In this document: positions 9,442 to 18,172 of the stretch, one piece after another
Position numbering within the stretch: position 1 is the first letter of the stretch
How the letters are laid out: every line of letters starts with the position of its first letter
NCBI GenBank assembly: GCA_902478785.1
Contig: CABSMJ010000004.1
Location: forward strand, 120,571-184,570
Direction: 5' to 3'
Length of the DNA stretch: 64,000 nt
Source of the DNA: an uncultured Oscillospiraceae bacterium
GTDB lineage: Bacteria > Bacillota > Clostridia > Oscillospirales > Oscillospiraceae
Notes under the pieces: generated by a model
Seen by the model: the letters and a program-made list of their open reading frames with translations, nothing else
The model's database searches: none
What the model was told of the DNA's origin: nothing
Program-made: the position numbers and the translations under genes

Positions 9442-10446
9442 TCAGGCGTTGATGTCGATGTCAGCGCAGACTTCCTGATAGAAGGCCATCTGCTCATCCA
9501 GGAAGGTGGCCAACTCGTCGCCGTAGAGCACCAGGTACTCCATGCCCAAGGACTCGATCTGAGCCTTGTAGTCGTCGGTCTCCAGAGCCTTGCCCATCAG
9601 GGTGCTGAGGGTGTCCACGATCTCGTCGGGGGTGCCGGCGGGAGCGGTCAGGGCGACCCAACCCTTCATGACCAGGTCGTACTCCTCACCATAGACCTCC
9701 ATGACGGTGGGGGCATCGGGGAAGGCGGCCAGGCGCACATCGCTGAGCACGCCGATCATGGACAGGGTGCCGGCGTTCAGAGAAGCCACAGCGGGAGTGG
9801 GCTGGGTGAAGGTGGCGTCGATCTCGCCGCTCTCAATGGCGGTGACGCAGTCGGCGGAGCCGTCGTAAGTATAGATGTCGAAGGTGATGCCGAAGTACTT
9901 CTCAAAGGCCTTGGCAGCCACGTTGGGGGCAGCGCCCACGCCGGAGTCGCCCACCTTGATGGCACCGGGATTGGCCTTGGCATAGTCCACGAACTCTTCC
10001 AGGGTGGAGAAGTTGGGGTTGGAGGAGCTGATGATCAGAGCATAGGGGTCAGCCATGGTGGCGGCGATGGGAATGAAGTTGTCCATGGTGATCTCAGTGC
10101 GGCCGAAGCAGATATGCAGCATCAGGTCGATGCAGGTGGCGCCCAGGGTGTAGCCGTCAGGGTCGGCCTCAGCCAGAGCCTCCATGCCGATCAGGCCGGA
10201 GTTACCGGTCTTGTTGTCCACCACGAAGGTGTAGGCACCGTCCTGTTCGGTGGCGGTGTTCAGCAGAGCGCGGATGGACATGTCGGTGTTGCCGCCTGCG
10301 GCAAAGGGAACAATGACGTTGACGTTCTTGGTGGGGTAGTCGCTGCCGCCCTCGGCAGTGCTGCCGCCGCTGGAGCTGCTGCCGCAGCCGGTCAGGCAGG
10401 CTACCAGCATCAGCATGGCCAATACAAGTGCGAGGCTTTTCTTCAT
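9442..10446 (-). CDS. tctC: TctC-type (Bug family) substrate-binding lipoprotein
   Basis: Extracellular binding protein that delivers substrate to TctAB. The 334-residue precursor has a lipoprotein signal (MKKSLALVLAMLMLVACLTG, lipobox LTGC with Cys near residue 21), a Ser/Gly linker, and the TTT-receptor fold (YPTKNVNVIVPFAAGGNTDM near residue 37, GNSGLIGMEAL near 85, PAGTPDEIVDTL near 275). Start ATG follows AAAGGAAGATACAG. It is the first gene of the tctCBA unit, after a leader of about 230 bases. Binding pockets of this family vary widely, so the ligand is unknown. Confidence 0.95.
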   Translation of the reverse strand: MKKSLALVLAMLMLVACLTGCGSSSSGGSTAEGGSDYPTKNVNVIVPFAAGGNTDMSIRALLNTATEQDGAYTFVVDNKTGNSGLIGMEALAEADPDGYTLGATCIDLMLHICFGRTEITMDNFIPIAATMADPYALIISSSNPNFSTLEEFVDYAKANPGAIKVGDSGVGAAPNVAAKAFEKYFGITFDIYTYDGSADCVTAIESGEIDATFTQPTPAVASLNAGTLSMIGVLSDVRLAAFPDAPTVMEVYGEEYDLVMKGWVALTAPAGTPDEIVDTLSTLMGKALETDDYKAQIESLGMEYLVLYGDELATFLDEQMAFYQEVCADIDINA

Positions 10447-10900
10447 CTGTATCTTCCTTTCTGGTGATAAATATTAGCAAGATCCGGCGGGCAGCGCCGC
10501 AAGCGGTGTGTCCCGGACCGATTGCTCCTTGAGAAATGGGAAAGCAAAGGCATTACATACAGAACAAAAGCTTTGTAAAAATAAAAAAATTTTGAACAAA
10601 TGTCACATTTCTAACAAAATACCAGAAAATACCTGAGACACCGTTCAAAACTTCACAAGAAACAGAAGAATTACGCTAAAGATATGATACAAATTGCCCA
10701 CTTCAAAGTCAAGATAAATTAGAAAGGCCCCATATAAAATCAGAGTTGTGAACAAAAAATGAAAAAACATATGTGCAAAATGCACTTGATATATGGAAAA
10801 AATTTATGGAAAGGTGTAAGAAAAAACATTACATTTTCATTTTCTGAAAATTTCATCAAACAAAAAGGAGCGGAAAAACGCAAAAAAGTACTCCAAACAG
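10447..10900 (-). promoter_or_regulatory. AT-rich intergenic region with tctC promoter
   Basis: This gap has no supported gene; its composition is clearly more AT-rich than the flanks. On the minus strand a good promoter is visible: -35 TTGACT (10707-10712), 17-base spacer, -10 TATCAT (10684-10689). This implies an untranslated leader of about 230 bases before tctC. I see no clear riboswitch fold or terminator in the leader. Confidence 0.6.
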
Positions 10901-10932
10901 AAAAAATCCGGACCGGTGAAAACCGGTCCGGA
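10901..10932 (-). terminator. Terminator after the aldolase gene
   Basis: TCCGGACCGGT pairs with ACCGGTCCGGA around a GAAA-type loop, followed on the minus strand by six T. It ends the kinase-aldolase transcript. Confidence 0.9.
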
Positions 10933-10957
10933 CAGAAAAATGCAGGGAGAGACAGGG

Positions 10958-11791
10958 TTATCTGCGCAGGAAGAGGTCGATTTTGGACTTGGCCATTTGG
11001 CGGACAGCATCCTTGCCTGCGGTGACCATCTCATAGTAGTCGCCGCCCGCGGAGGCGCTGAGCATCCCCTGGACGTAGGCCATGCGGATCTCCGTGGCCA
11101 CGTTGATCTTGCGAATGCCGATCTCGATGGCGGTTTGGATCATATCGCCGGGGATGCCGGAGCCGCCGTGGAGCACCAGAGGCACGTCGGTGACGTCCTT
11201 GACCTCCTGCAGCCGCTGGAAGTCCAGATTGGGCCGGCCCTTGTAGAGGCCGTGGGCGTTGCCGATGCCCACCGCCAAAGCGTCCACCTGCACCGCGCTG
11301 GTGAAATCCACCACATCCTGGACCCGCACCAGGAAGGGCTTGGAGTCGTCGTGGGCGATGTTGTCCTCAACGCCCAGAATGGCGCCCAGCTCCGCTTCCA
11401 CCGAGGCCCCCACGGCGCCGGCGATCTGGACCACCTGACGGGTCACGGCGATGTTGTCCGCCAAAGAGAGGCGGGAACCGTCGATCATCACCGAGGTGAA
11501 TCCGGCGCACAGGGCCTGGACCACCTGCTCCACGCTCTGGCCGTGGTCCAGATGGAGCACCACGGGCACGGATACGTCGTGGGCCAGGTGGGAGACGATC
11601 TTCCCCAGGGCCTCCAGCTTGCCGTCCCGGATGGCGGCCTGTCCCACGGCGATGATGGCGGGGCACTGCTCCGCCTCCACCGTCTCCAGCAGCGCCTGTC
11701 CGATCTCCAGGGTGTCCACGTTGAAGGCGGGGATGGCCACCTTTCGCTCCTCCGCCCAGGCGAGAACCTCACGCATGGTTACCAGTGCCAT
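10958..11791 (-). CDS. Class II (zinc) fructose-/tagatose-bisphosphate aldolase family protein
   Basis: Class II aldolases cleave ketose 1,6-bisphosphates, or related phospho-sugars, to dihydroxyacetone phosphate and an aldehyde. The 277-residue protein shows IPAFNVDTLEIGQALLE near residue 20, the metal-site motif VVLHLDHGQS near 80, EAELGAI near 130, the histidine of AVGIGNAHGLYKGRP near 175, and VLHGGSGIPGD near 205 with its zinc-binding histidine. Start ATG 11791 has AAAGGA upstream; an earlier in-frame ATG lacks one. It lies 62 bp after a PfkB kinase gene, so the pair may phosphorylate and then cleave an imported sugar. Substrate (fructose, tagatose, or sulfo/inositol sugars) is not resolved. 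Confidence 0.9.
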   Translation of the reverse strand: MALVTMREVLAWAEERKVAIPAFNVDTLEIGQALLETVEAEQCPAIIAVGQAAIRDGKLEALGKIVSHLAHDVSVPVVLHLDHGQSVEQVVQALCAGFTSVMIDGSRLSLADNIAVTRQVVQIAGAVGASVEAELGAILGVEDNIAHDDSKPFLVRVQDVVDFTSAVQVDALAVGIGNAHGLYKGRPNLDFQRLQEVKDVTDVPLVLHGGSGIPGDMIQTAIEIGIRKINVATEIRMAYVQGMLSASAGGDYYEMVTAGKDAVRQMAKSKIDLFLRR

Positions 11792-11853
11792 TGTGATCGC
11801 GTCCTTTCTATCAATCAAGTCAAAATTGTGCTGTCAAACGACAGGGAAATGGG

Positions 11854-12768
11854 TCAGATGGTGTCGAACCGGGCCATGACCTGCTCCCGGGTGGGGACCA
11901 CCGTGTGGCCGCCCAGGCCCTCGCAGGTGAGGCTGGCGTAGATGTTGGCGAATTTCACCGCCTGGGGCAGCTCCATGCCCTGGCCCAGGCAGTAGAGGAA
12001 GGCGCCGTGGAAGTTGTCACCGGCGCCGGTGGTGTCCAGCACGTGGACCTTGGGGGCACCGATGTGGTACATCTGCGTGCCGTCAAAGGCGCAGGTGCCC
12101 TCCTCGCCGGAGGTGACGCAGGCGATCTTGGCGCCGTGGGAGATGTAGTAGCGGCAGGCGTCCTCCACGCTGCCCCCCAGGGTCTTGGCCACGGTCTTGT
12201 TGTCGGGAATGAAGATGTCCGTGTAGGGCAGCAGCAGGTCCGTGTTTTCCCGGGAAAGGTTGCCCGAGTCGATGGAGATCAGGGCCTGGGTGTTTTCCTT
12301 GCAGTACCGGCAGATCTCCAGCATCAGCTCCGGCCGCATGACCCCCAGATGGACCATCCGGGTGTGGTGGAAGAGGTCCTTGTCCAGCATGTCAAAGGTC
12401 AGACAGTCGATGCACCCGCCAAAGCAGGTCAGACACCGCTTGCCGTTTTTCTCCACCTGTACCAGGCTGGTGGAGGAGAACTGGTCGGGGAAGGTGAAGA
12501 GCTTGGTGTAGGCAAAGCCCTGCTCCTTCTGAAACTGGCGGATGAAGTCGCTGGTCTCGTCACCGCCCACGGCGGAGATGACGCCGGTGACGCCGCCCAG
12601 GTTCTGATGTGCCGCGCCGGCAATGTTGGACACGCCGCCGCAGGTGATGGTGAAATGACTGGCGGAAATGCGCTGGTCGCTGGCCGGCGGCGCATCCACC
12701 ACCATCAAAATATCCTTGGTGCTGGAGCCTATGAACAGGCAGTCCAAATTCTGTGTCAAGACGCTCAT
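11854..12768 (-). CDS. PfkB/ribokinase family carbohydrate kinase
   Basis: ATP-dependent sugar kinase, 304 residues. The N-terminal part has the substrate-side glycine motif (TCGGVSNIAGAAHQNLGG near residue 40) and the C-terminal part the catalytic signature DTTGAGDNFHGAF near 248, with the anion-hole GAGD intact. I start at ATG 12768 (MSVLTQN), preceded by GGAGAGGGG; the longer in-frame ORF overlaps the promoter. It is first in a two-gene unit with the aldolase, divergent from a LacI-type regulator and a second PfkB kinase. The likely order is kinase then aldolase on one sugar, but the sugar is unknown. Confidence 0.92.
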   Translation of the reverse strand: MSVLTQNLDCLFIGSSTKDILMVVDAPPASDQRISASHFTITCGGVSNIAGAAHQNLGGVTGVISAVGGDETSDFIRQFQKEQGFAYTKLFTFPDQFSSTSLVQVEKNGKRCLTCFGGCIDCLTFDMLDKDLFHHTRMVHLGVMRPELMLEICRYCKENTQALISIDSGNLSRENTDLLLPYTDIFIPDNKTVAKTLGGSVEDACRYYISHGAKIACVTSGEEGTCAFDGTQMYHIGAPKVHVLDTTGAGDNFHGAFLYCLGQGMELPQAVKFANIYASLTCEGLGGHTVVPTREQVMARFDTI

Positions 12769-12818
12769 CCCCTCTCCATTTTCCGGCAGGCCGGGCCTGC
12801 CTGCAAAGTTCGATACGA

Positions 12819-12847
12819 AGTATAGCGGCTCTTTCATAGATTGTCAA
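12819..12847 (-). promoter_or_regulatory. Promoter of kinase-aldolase unit
   Basis: Minus strand: -35 TTGACA (12842-12847), 17-base spacer, -10 TATACT (12819-12824). Nearly consensus, about 45 bases before the kinase start. Confidence 0.8.
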
Positions 12848-12906
12848 TGGGGAGTTTCAAATATTTTCATTCGGCTTGATAAAATTTTCAGATTAGATGA
12901 AAACAT

Positions 12907-12925
12907 TTCAAATTGAATTTGAAAG
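12907..12925. promoter_or_regulatory. Palindrome, likely LacI-family operator
   Basis: TTTCAAATT-G-AATTTGAAA is a perfect 9+9 palindrome with a single central base, typical of LacI-family sites. A related half site TTTCAAATA occurs at about 12855. It lies between the two divergent promoters and could silence both. Confidence 0.6.
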
Positions 12926-12941
12926 ACCAATGTATTTCTGT

Positions 12942-12971
12942 TGACAACTGTGATATTCCGTGATTATAATA
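12942..12971 (+). promoter_or_regulatory. Promoter of lacI-kinase unit
   Basis: -35 TTGACA (12942-12947), 18-base spacer, -10 TATAAT (12966-12971), followed by the regulator gene 67 bases downstream. Confidence 0.8.
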
Positions 12972-13037
12972 GAAAAAACGGTGAATTGGGGGAAAAAAGT
13001 GAACGATTTTCCCCTGCCGGAAAAGGATGATCCGAAC

Positions 13038-14021
13038 ATGACGACTATGAAGGATGTGGCCAAGGCCGCCGGAGTCAGCATTGCAACCGTATCCCGTGTC
13101 CTGGCAGGAAACGTGCCGGTGACGGAGAGCACCCAGAAGAAGGTCTACGCGGCCATGGAGGAGCTGCAATATCACAGCAGCACCTTGCAGCATGCGCCGG
13201 GGAAGAAGAATCTGTCTCTGGTGGCGGTGTGCGTGCAGGACCTGTCCGATCCCTGCTGTATGGATGTGCTGCGAGGGGTGGAGGATGTGCTGAGCATCAG
13301 CGGATACCTCCCGCTTTTATTTAATGTGGACCACGACCGCGCCTGCTGCCAGGAGCTGTTGGAGACGCTGCCCGCCCTGCGGGCCTGCGGCGTGGTGTTT
13401 ATCGGCTGCGGGGCCATGCTCTCGGAGCAGGAGCAGCTGCCGGACCTGCCATTGGTTTTAGTGGGGGAGGGCACCCTGCCGGAAAACGGGCAGCAGGCCG
13501 TGGTGTGCTTGGACGCGGCGGCAGCCGGCGCCCTGGCGGCCCGGACGCTGCGGGAGACCGGCAAGAGCCGCTTTCTCTACCTGTGCGGCGGCGAGGAGCT
13601 GCCGGGGCAGGAGGAGGACACGGTATACGGGTCCTTCTGCCAGGTGCTGGAGGAGAAAGGCACGCAGGCGGAGTACCTGTCCCTGACCCACCGCCAGGCC
13701 TGGGAGCGGCTGGAGACGCTGCTGGGAACGCCGGAGGCGCCGGAGTGTTTGATGATTCGGGACGGCCTCACCGCCGCCACCGTCGTGCAGCTGCTGCATA
13801 AGCTGGGCCGCCGGGTGCCGGAAGAGGTGTCCGTGCTGTGCCTGGAGAATTCCACCCTGGCCACCCTGACGGCGCCGCCGCTGTCCGTGGCCGCCCCCTC
13901 CGGCTATCAGATGGGCATGGTGGGGGCCCAGAGCCTGGTGCACCACCTGGAAGACGAGCAGACGCTGCCGCCCCGGGTGGAGGTGGAGCCCAAGCTGGTG
14001 AAGAGAGGATCACTGCAATGA
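13038..14021 (+). CDS. LacI family transcriptional regulator
   Basis: The 327-residue protein opens with a LacI-type helix-turn-helix (TMKDVAKAAGVSIATVSRVL, residues 3-22, then the hinge-side VTESTQKKVYAAMEEL) followed by a periplasmic-binding-protein-like sensor domain. Such proteins repress or activate sugar genes in response to a ligand. Start ATG 13038 gives the canonical length; a GTG at about 13000 behind GGGGGAAA is an alternative that would add 13 residues. The last base pair of the gene overlaps the next start (ATGA), so it is translationally coupled to the second PfkB kinase. It probably acts at the palindrome 12907-12925. Confidence 0.93.
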   Translation: MTTMKDVAKAAGVSIATVSRVLAGNVPVTESTQKKVYAAMEELQYHSSTLQHAPGKKNLSLVAVCVQDLSDPCCMDVLRGVEDVLSISGYLPLLFNVDHDRACCQELLETLPALRACGVVFIGCGAMLSEQEQLPDLPLVLVGEGTLPENGQQAVVCLDAAAAGALAARTLRETGKSRFLYLCGGEELPGQEEDTVYGSFCQVLEEKGTQAEYLSLTHRQAWERLETLLGTPEAPECLMIRDGLTAATVVQLLHKLGRRVPEEVSVLCLENSTLATLTAPPLSVAAPSGYQMGMVGAQSLVHHLEDEQTLPPRVEVEPKLVKRGSLQ

Positions 14022-14944
14022 GTGAGGCAAAGGACATTCTGGTCATCGCCAATTTGAATATGGACCTGATTTTGGAGCAGAAGGACCTGCATCAGACCGG
14101 CCGGAAGAAGTACGCCGACTCCTTCTGCCTCTCCCCCGGCGGCAACGGCAACAACGAGGCCTCCGCCGCGGCCCGGCTGGGCGTGCCGGTGGCCCTGGCG
14201 GGCATGGTGGGCACCGATTCCTTCGGCCGCCAGCTCCAGGAGTCCCTGGCCGGGGAAAAGACCGACAGTTCTCTTGTGCAGGTGACGGAGAAGGCCAGCA
14301 CGGGCCTGTCCCTCATCCTGTCCTCCGCGGGCCAGGAGAACACCTACTGGGACATCGTGGGGGCCAACGCCTGCCTGGATGAGGCCTATATCCGCTCCTT
14401 AGAGCCCCAGATCGCCGGGGCCAAGCTGCTGGTGGTGGGTTTCGGCATTCCCTTTGACTCCGCGGTGCTGGCCATGGAGCTGGCCAGGAGCCACGGCACC
14501 GAGGTGATGCTGGTGGCCTATCAGTCCCGGCCTCTTTCCGACGAGCTTTTGAGCCTGATCGACATCCTGGTGCTGGATTCTCGGGAGGCGGCCACCCTGG
14601 CGGGCATCGAGATCACCAACCTGAAAAGCGCCCGCATCGCCACGGGTCTGCTCCTCAAGCACGGGGTGCGACAGGCGGTGCTGGTCCATATGAAGTCCCG
14701 CTTTCTGCTGGCCGCCACCAACGGCGGCACCAGGACCCTGGAGGCGCCACGGGACTACCAACTTATTGACGCCTCCGCCATGGACGACACCCTGGCGGGG
14801 GTCTTTGCGGGCTGCCATGTGATGGGCATGGAGCCGGAACGGGCGGCGGAGATCGCCTACGCCGCCGCCAACCTCTGCGGCAGCCGCTTCGGCGCCCACT
14901 TCTCCATCCCCAGCGAGGAGGAGATGGCGGAGCTGATGGCCTGA
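14018..14944 (+). CDS. PfkB/ribokinase family protein with altered catalytic motif
   Basis: A 308-residue ribokinase-fold protein with the N-terminal diglycine region (SPGGNGNNEASAAARLGVPV near residue 38) and GMVGTDSFGRQL. At the catalytic loop, where kinases read DTTGAGD, it reads DASAMDDTLAG near residue 250: the catalytic-base Asp is kept, but the GAG of the anion hole is replaced. Activity may be reduced, shifted to another substrate, or lost. Start ATG 14018 overlaps the lacI stop. Together with the first kinase and the aldolase it makes a locus with two PfkB proteins of unknown substrate. Confidence 0.87.
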   Translation: MSEAKDILVIANLNMDLILEQKDLHQTGRKKYADSFCLSPGGNGNNEASAAARLGVPVALAGMVGTDSFGRQLQESLAGEKTDSSLVQVTEKASTGLSLILSSAGQENTYWDIVGANACLDEAYIRSLEPQIAGAKLLVVGFGIPFDSAVLAMELARSHGTEVMLVAYQSRPLSDELLSLIDILVLDSREAATLAGIEITNLKSARIATGLLLKHGVRQAVLVHMKSRFLLAATNGGTRTLEAPRDYQLIDASAMDDTLAGVFAGCHVMGMEPERAAEIAYAAANLCGSRFGAHFSIPSEEEMAELMA

Positions 14945-14957
14945 GAGGACACGGGAA

Positions 14958-14982
14958 GAAAAAGCCCCGGAGGGCTTTTTCA
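14958..14982 (+). terminator. Terminator after second PfkB gene
   Basis: AAAAAGCCC / GGGCTTTTT stem with a CGGA loop directly after the kinase stop. Confidence 0.8.
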
Positions 14983-15045
14983 CATAGAACCTCCGGCCCG
15001 GCGGAATCTGCCGGGACCGGACCGGAATCAACAGGAGGTACCACG

Positions 15046-15429
15046 ATGGATTTTGTCAAGCGAGAGGACATTGCCAAAAATTGCCTGCCCGGCCGGGTGG
15101 TGCAGAACGCGGTGGGGCGCAACTCCGCCGTGGCCAGCGAAAAAATGACCGTCAGCTTCTGCCACTATTCCGCCGAAAGCGGTCCCATGGAGCCCCATAA
15201 CCACGCCGAGGAGTCGGTGGTGGTGCTCTCCTGCCGGGACGCCTATGTGAAATACGGCTCCGCCAAGGACTCCCTGGAGTATACCGTGGAGCTCCACGAG
15301 GGGGATCTGATGCACTTCCCGGAGCTGGAATGGCATGTGTTCGGCTACCGTGAGGGCGGCTATCTGGACGCCCTTTGCATCTATGGCCAGGTGACCAACA
15401 TTCGGCCTGAGGAGATTCAGGGCAAGTAA
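15046..15429 (+). CDS. Cupin-domain protein
   Basis: A 127-residue single-domain cupin. Motif 1 appears as MEPHNHAEESVVVLSCRD (two His and Glu as metal ligands, near residue 50), and motif 2 as LHEGDLMHFPELEWHVF (near 88). Such small cupins bind a metal and often act as sugar isomerases or ligand sensors. Start ATG follows AGGAGGTACCACG. Its place just after the kinase/regulator unit suggests a role in the same carbohydrate path, possibly as an epimerase or isomerase, but no reaction can be assigned. Confidence 0.82.
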   Translation: MDFVKREDIAKNCLPGRVVQNAVGRNSAVASEKMTVSFCHYSAESGPMEPHNHAEESVVVLSCRDAYVKYGSAKDSLEYTVELHEGDLMHFPELEWHVFGYREGGYLDALCIYGQVTNIRPEEIQGK

Positions 15430-15480
15430 GCGGGGAAAGCACCTGCCCGGCGGCCCTGATGAGCCCAAAGAAGACAAAAA

Positions 15481-15516
15481 GCGCCCGGCGCGGAAGCTTC
15501 CGCGCCGGGCGCTTTT
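15481..15516. terminator. Bidirectional terminator
   Basis: A 13-bp perfect stem GCGCCCGGCGCGG / CCGCGCCGGGCGC with T-runs on both strands separates the cupin gene from the convergent SLH gene. Confidence 0.92.
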
Positions 15517-15562
15517 CTTATACTGCGTGGGTCCCCGGGTCAGAGCTGGGGAGAGGCGTCCT

Positions 15563-17008
15563 TTACCAGCGGTGGACGCTCCAGGACTGGGAGGGGGTCA
15601 TGGCGAAGTACTGGTACTGAACGGCGCTGGAGCTGTCGCCCCAGGTGGTGTCGATGTGGCACACGGTGCCGTCCAGCTCCGCCACGGTCCAGATGTGATT
15701 GGTGTTGGACTGGGTCCAGCAGGAGATGCCCTCCAGGTTCAAAAGCAGGTTGTAGGCGCCGGTGTAGCCGTCGCACACCGCCGTGCCGGAGTGGAACAGG
15801 GAATAGGCGATGTGGCTCAGGGAGTAGGGATCGGCGCCGTCGTCGTAGACGCAGTTGCGGCAGATCCATTCAAAATACACCCGGGCGATCTCCTTTTGGG
15901 TCATGCCCGCATGAAGAGTGCCCGACTGCCAGAGCTGGTCGTGGACGGCGATAGCGGTGGCCATGGCCTCCTGCCGGTAGGCCGCCAGCTCTGTGGCCGT
16001 GGCGCCGGAGCAGCCGAAGGTCAGCCGCATGGTGCCCTTTTTCAGGTCGTAGGTGCAGCTGACGGAGTTGTACATCTGCTCGCAGTAGTCCTTGACGATG
16101 GCCAGGGCCTGATTCATCACGGCGTTGGCCTTGGCCGCCGTGAGGCCGGAGTAGCGCAGGTTCAGAACGTGCTCATTGCGGGAGAGCATATAGCGGATGG
16201 AGCTGTCCATCTCCGCGTCGGTTTCAGGAGCGGTCACCAGGGTGCCCGCCTCCACCAGGTCCCCCAGGGTGGTGCCCTGGGCGCTGACAAAGCCGCTCAG
16301 GTCCCAGTGGAGGGTCAGCCGCAGGTCCTTGTCCACCATGCGGGTGAGCATGGAGGCGGCCTCCGCCCGGGTGATGGGGGTGGAGGGACGGAAGCTGCCC
16401 TTGGCGTCGCTGCCCTGGGACAGACCCAGGCGATAGAGCTGGAGGATATCCCGCTGATAGGGGGTGTACTCGGTGACGTCGGTGATATAGAGTCCCAGGG
16501 CGTACCCCTCGGTGACCACCGCGTCATTGATGGGGCTCAGAGCCGAGGTGGGCAGGGTGTTAGCCAGCACGTGGGCAACCTGGGCCCGGGTGGCGGCGCT
16601 GCCGCAGGTGGCGGTGAGCTCGTCCCCCACCACGCCCTCCGCCTGGAGGTAGGCAAGATAGGGGCCCCAGGTGCCGCTGCCCTCCCCGGCGTGGGCCTGG
16701 GCGCCAGCTTCCGGGTCACCGGTGCGGTAGAGGCTGCGGATTCGGGCGGCAAAGATGAGGATCTCCCCCACCTGCATGGGCTCGTCCATACCGTAGCGGC
16801 CGTCGCCCTTGCCCTGGGAGAGGCCGTATTCATACAGCGCCTTGACATTTTCGTAGTGGGCCGAGGCGGGGCTCAGATCGGAGAACTGTCCAGAGTAGGT
16901 CCGGACGGGGACAAAGTTGGCGGTGGAGTCGACAGCGGCCAGAGCCGGGACACACAAAGCCGCAGTCAGCGCCAGGGCCAGCATAAGAGCAAGAATGCGT
17001 CGTTTCAT
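15563..17008 (-). CDS. Secreted SLH-domain protein with transglutaminase-like domain
   Basis: A 481-residue exported protein. A Sec signal peptide (residues 1-25, ending VPALAA) is followed by two to three S-layer-homology repeats (for example ALYEYGLSQGKGDGRYGMDE near 58 and GSFRPSTPITRAEAASMLTR near 205), which anchor proteins to secondary cell-wall polymers. The C-terminal half holds a transglutaminase/protease-like core with Cys in SGTAVCDGYTGAYNLLL (near 412), His in NHIWTVAELDG and Asp in HIDTTWGDS, the expected Cys-His-Asp triad. It probably cross-links or cleaves surface proteins. It is followed on the minus strand by nothing; the LCP gene lies 28 bp upstream. Confidence 0.9.
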   Translation of the reverse strand: MKRRILALMLALALTAALCVPALAAVDSTANFVPVRTYSGQFSDLSPASAHYENVKALYEYGLSQGKGDGRYGMDEPMQVGEILIFAARIRSLYRTGDPEAGAQAHAGEGSGTWGPYLAYLQAEGVVGDELTATCGSAATRAQVAHVLANTLPTSALSPINDAVVTEGYALGLYITDVTEYTPYQRDILQLYRLGLSQGSDAKGSFRPSTPITRAEAASMLTRMVDKDLRLTLHWDLSGFVSAQGTTLGDLVEAGTLVTAPETDAEMDSSIRYMLSRNEHVLNLRYSGLTAAKANAVMNQALAIVKDYCEQMYNSVSCTYDLKKGTMRLTFGCSGATATELAAYRQEAMATAIAVHDQLWQSGTLHAGMTQKEIARVYFEWICRNCVYDDGADPYSLSHIAYSLFHSGTAVCDGYTGAYNLLLNLEGISCWTQSNTNHIWTVAELDGTVCHIDTTWGDSSSAVQYQYFAMTPSQSWSVHRW

Positions 17009-17036
17009 GGCTTCTCCTTTCCGCAGCGGGGCTTTC

Positions 17037-18005
17037 TTACAACACCAGGTCCAGATCCTCCGCCGTCCGGTCGGTCACATAGGGGTTGAGGCAGCGGTTG
17101 ACCATGTCCAGGGTGGCGTCAGGGTCCAGGATGTAGCGGTTGCGGCTGTCGGACCAGGCGCCGGGCAGGGTGTAGAAGCTGACGTTGCCGGTGCCCATGC
17201 CGATGAGCTGCTCGCCGAACCAGGCCATGTCGCTGAGCTTGAGGTTGGTGTCCACATACTGCTGGAAGATCTTGGCGTAGTCACCCACCTTCACCAGGTT
17301 TCCGGGCTGAAGCATCTTCTGGGCCACGGTCTTGAGGAAGGCCTGCTGGGTGCTGATGCGGCCGATGTCCTCGGTGCCGTAGCCAGAGCCGTCGTTGTTG
17401 TGGCGGAAGCGAACCACCTTCAGCGCGTCCTCGCCGTCCAGGTGCTGCATCCCCTTGCTGAAATGGATGGAGAGGTCCTGATAGGGGTCGTCGTAGTTCA
17501 TGTTGATGGGCACCTCAAAGTCCACGCCGCCGATGGTGTCCACCAGCTCCACGAAGGCCTGCAGGTCCACGCCCACGTAAAAGTCCACGGGAATGCCCAG
17601 CATGTCGCCGGCGGACTCCCGGGCCTGCTCATGGCCGCCACTGTTGAAGGCGTAGTTGAACTTGGGGGTCTGGCCATTCAGATGGATGGCGGTGTCCCGG
17701 GGGATGCTGACGCAGTTGACGGTGCCGTTTTCTCCGTCAAAGCCCACCAGAATATTGGTGTCGGAGCCGCCGTTGTCGTCGTCGGTGCCGTAGACCAGGA
17801 TGGTGTAAAAGTAGTCCTTGCGGCTGTTGGCGGAGGTCTGGACCTCCTCGTTGGAGCTTGCCTCCAGATCGCTGGAGGGCACGTCCGTTTCCGGCGGGCG
17901 CACCAGGCACTTGTAGCCGGCCACCAAAGCCACGGCCACGAATAAAATGGTCAGCAGGACCGGGCCGGCCCGTCTGCGCCGGCGTCTTTTACGTCTCGTT
18001 TCCAT
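17037..18005 (-). CDS. LytR-CpsA-Psr (LCP) family glycopolymer ligase
   Basis: LCP proteins transfer teichoic acids or other glycopolymers from lipid carriers to peptidoglycan on the outer face of the membrane. The 322-residue protein has a short basic cytoplasmic tail (METRRKRRRRRR), one membrane helix (about 18-38), and the LCP domain with FYTILVYGTDDDNGGSDTNI near 75, NCVSIPRDTAIHL near 105 and the arginine-bearing TEDIGRISTQQAFLK near 220. Start ATG 18005 follows GAGGTTACTAC. It shares strand and a 28-bp gap with the SLH protein gene, which fits a joint role at the cell wall. Confidence 0.94.
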   Translation of the reverse strand: METRRKRRRRRRAGPVLLTILFVAVALVAGYKCLVRPPETDVPSSDLEASSNEEVQTSANSRKDYFYTILVYGTDDDNGGSDTNILVGFDGENGTVNCVSIPRDTAIHLNGQTPKFNYAFNSGGHEQARESAGDMLGIPVDFYVGVDLQAFVELVDTIGGVDFEVPINMNYDDPYQDLSIHFSKGMQHLDGEDALKVVRFRHNNDGSGYGTEDIGRISTQQAFLKTVAQKMLQPGNLVKVGDYAKIFQQYVDTNLKLSDMAWFGEQLIGMGTGNVSFYTLPGAWSDSRNRYILDPDATLDMVNRCLNPYVTDRTAEDLDLVL

Positions 18006-18059
18006 GTAGTAACCTCTTTTTTGCGGGGTGTTCCGCTTTGATTGACATAATACTTTGTC

Positions 18060-18088
18060 ATTATACAAGGTCTCGTCCCAAAGTACAA
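18060..18088 (-). promoter_or_regulatory. Promoter of LCP gene
   Basis: Minus strand: -35 TTGTAC (18083-18088), 17-base spacer, -10 TATAAT (18060-18065). Confidence 0.65.
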
Positions 18089-18138
18089 GTAAAAAAAGGA
18101 TGCAAAGTGGAAACAATTTGACGTCAGGCGCCGGCGCG

Positions 18139-18172
18139 GGGAAAACGGGGCCGGCGAGGCCCCGTTTTCAGC
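18139..18172 (-). terminator. Terminator after small CxxC gene
   Basis: GAAAACGGGGCC / GGCCCCGTTTTC hairpin overlapping the end of the gene at 18168; a T-rich stretch follows on both strands. Confidence 0.75.
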
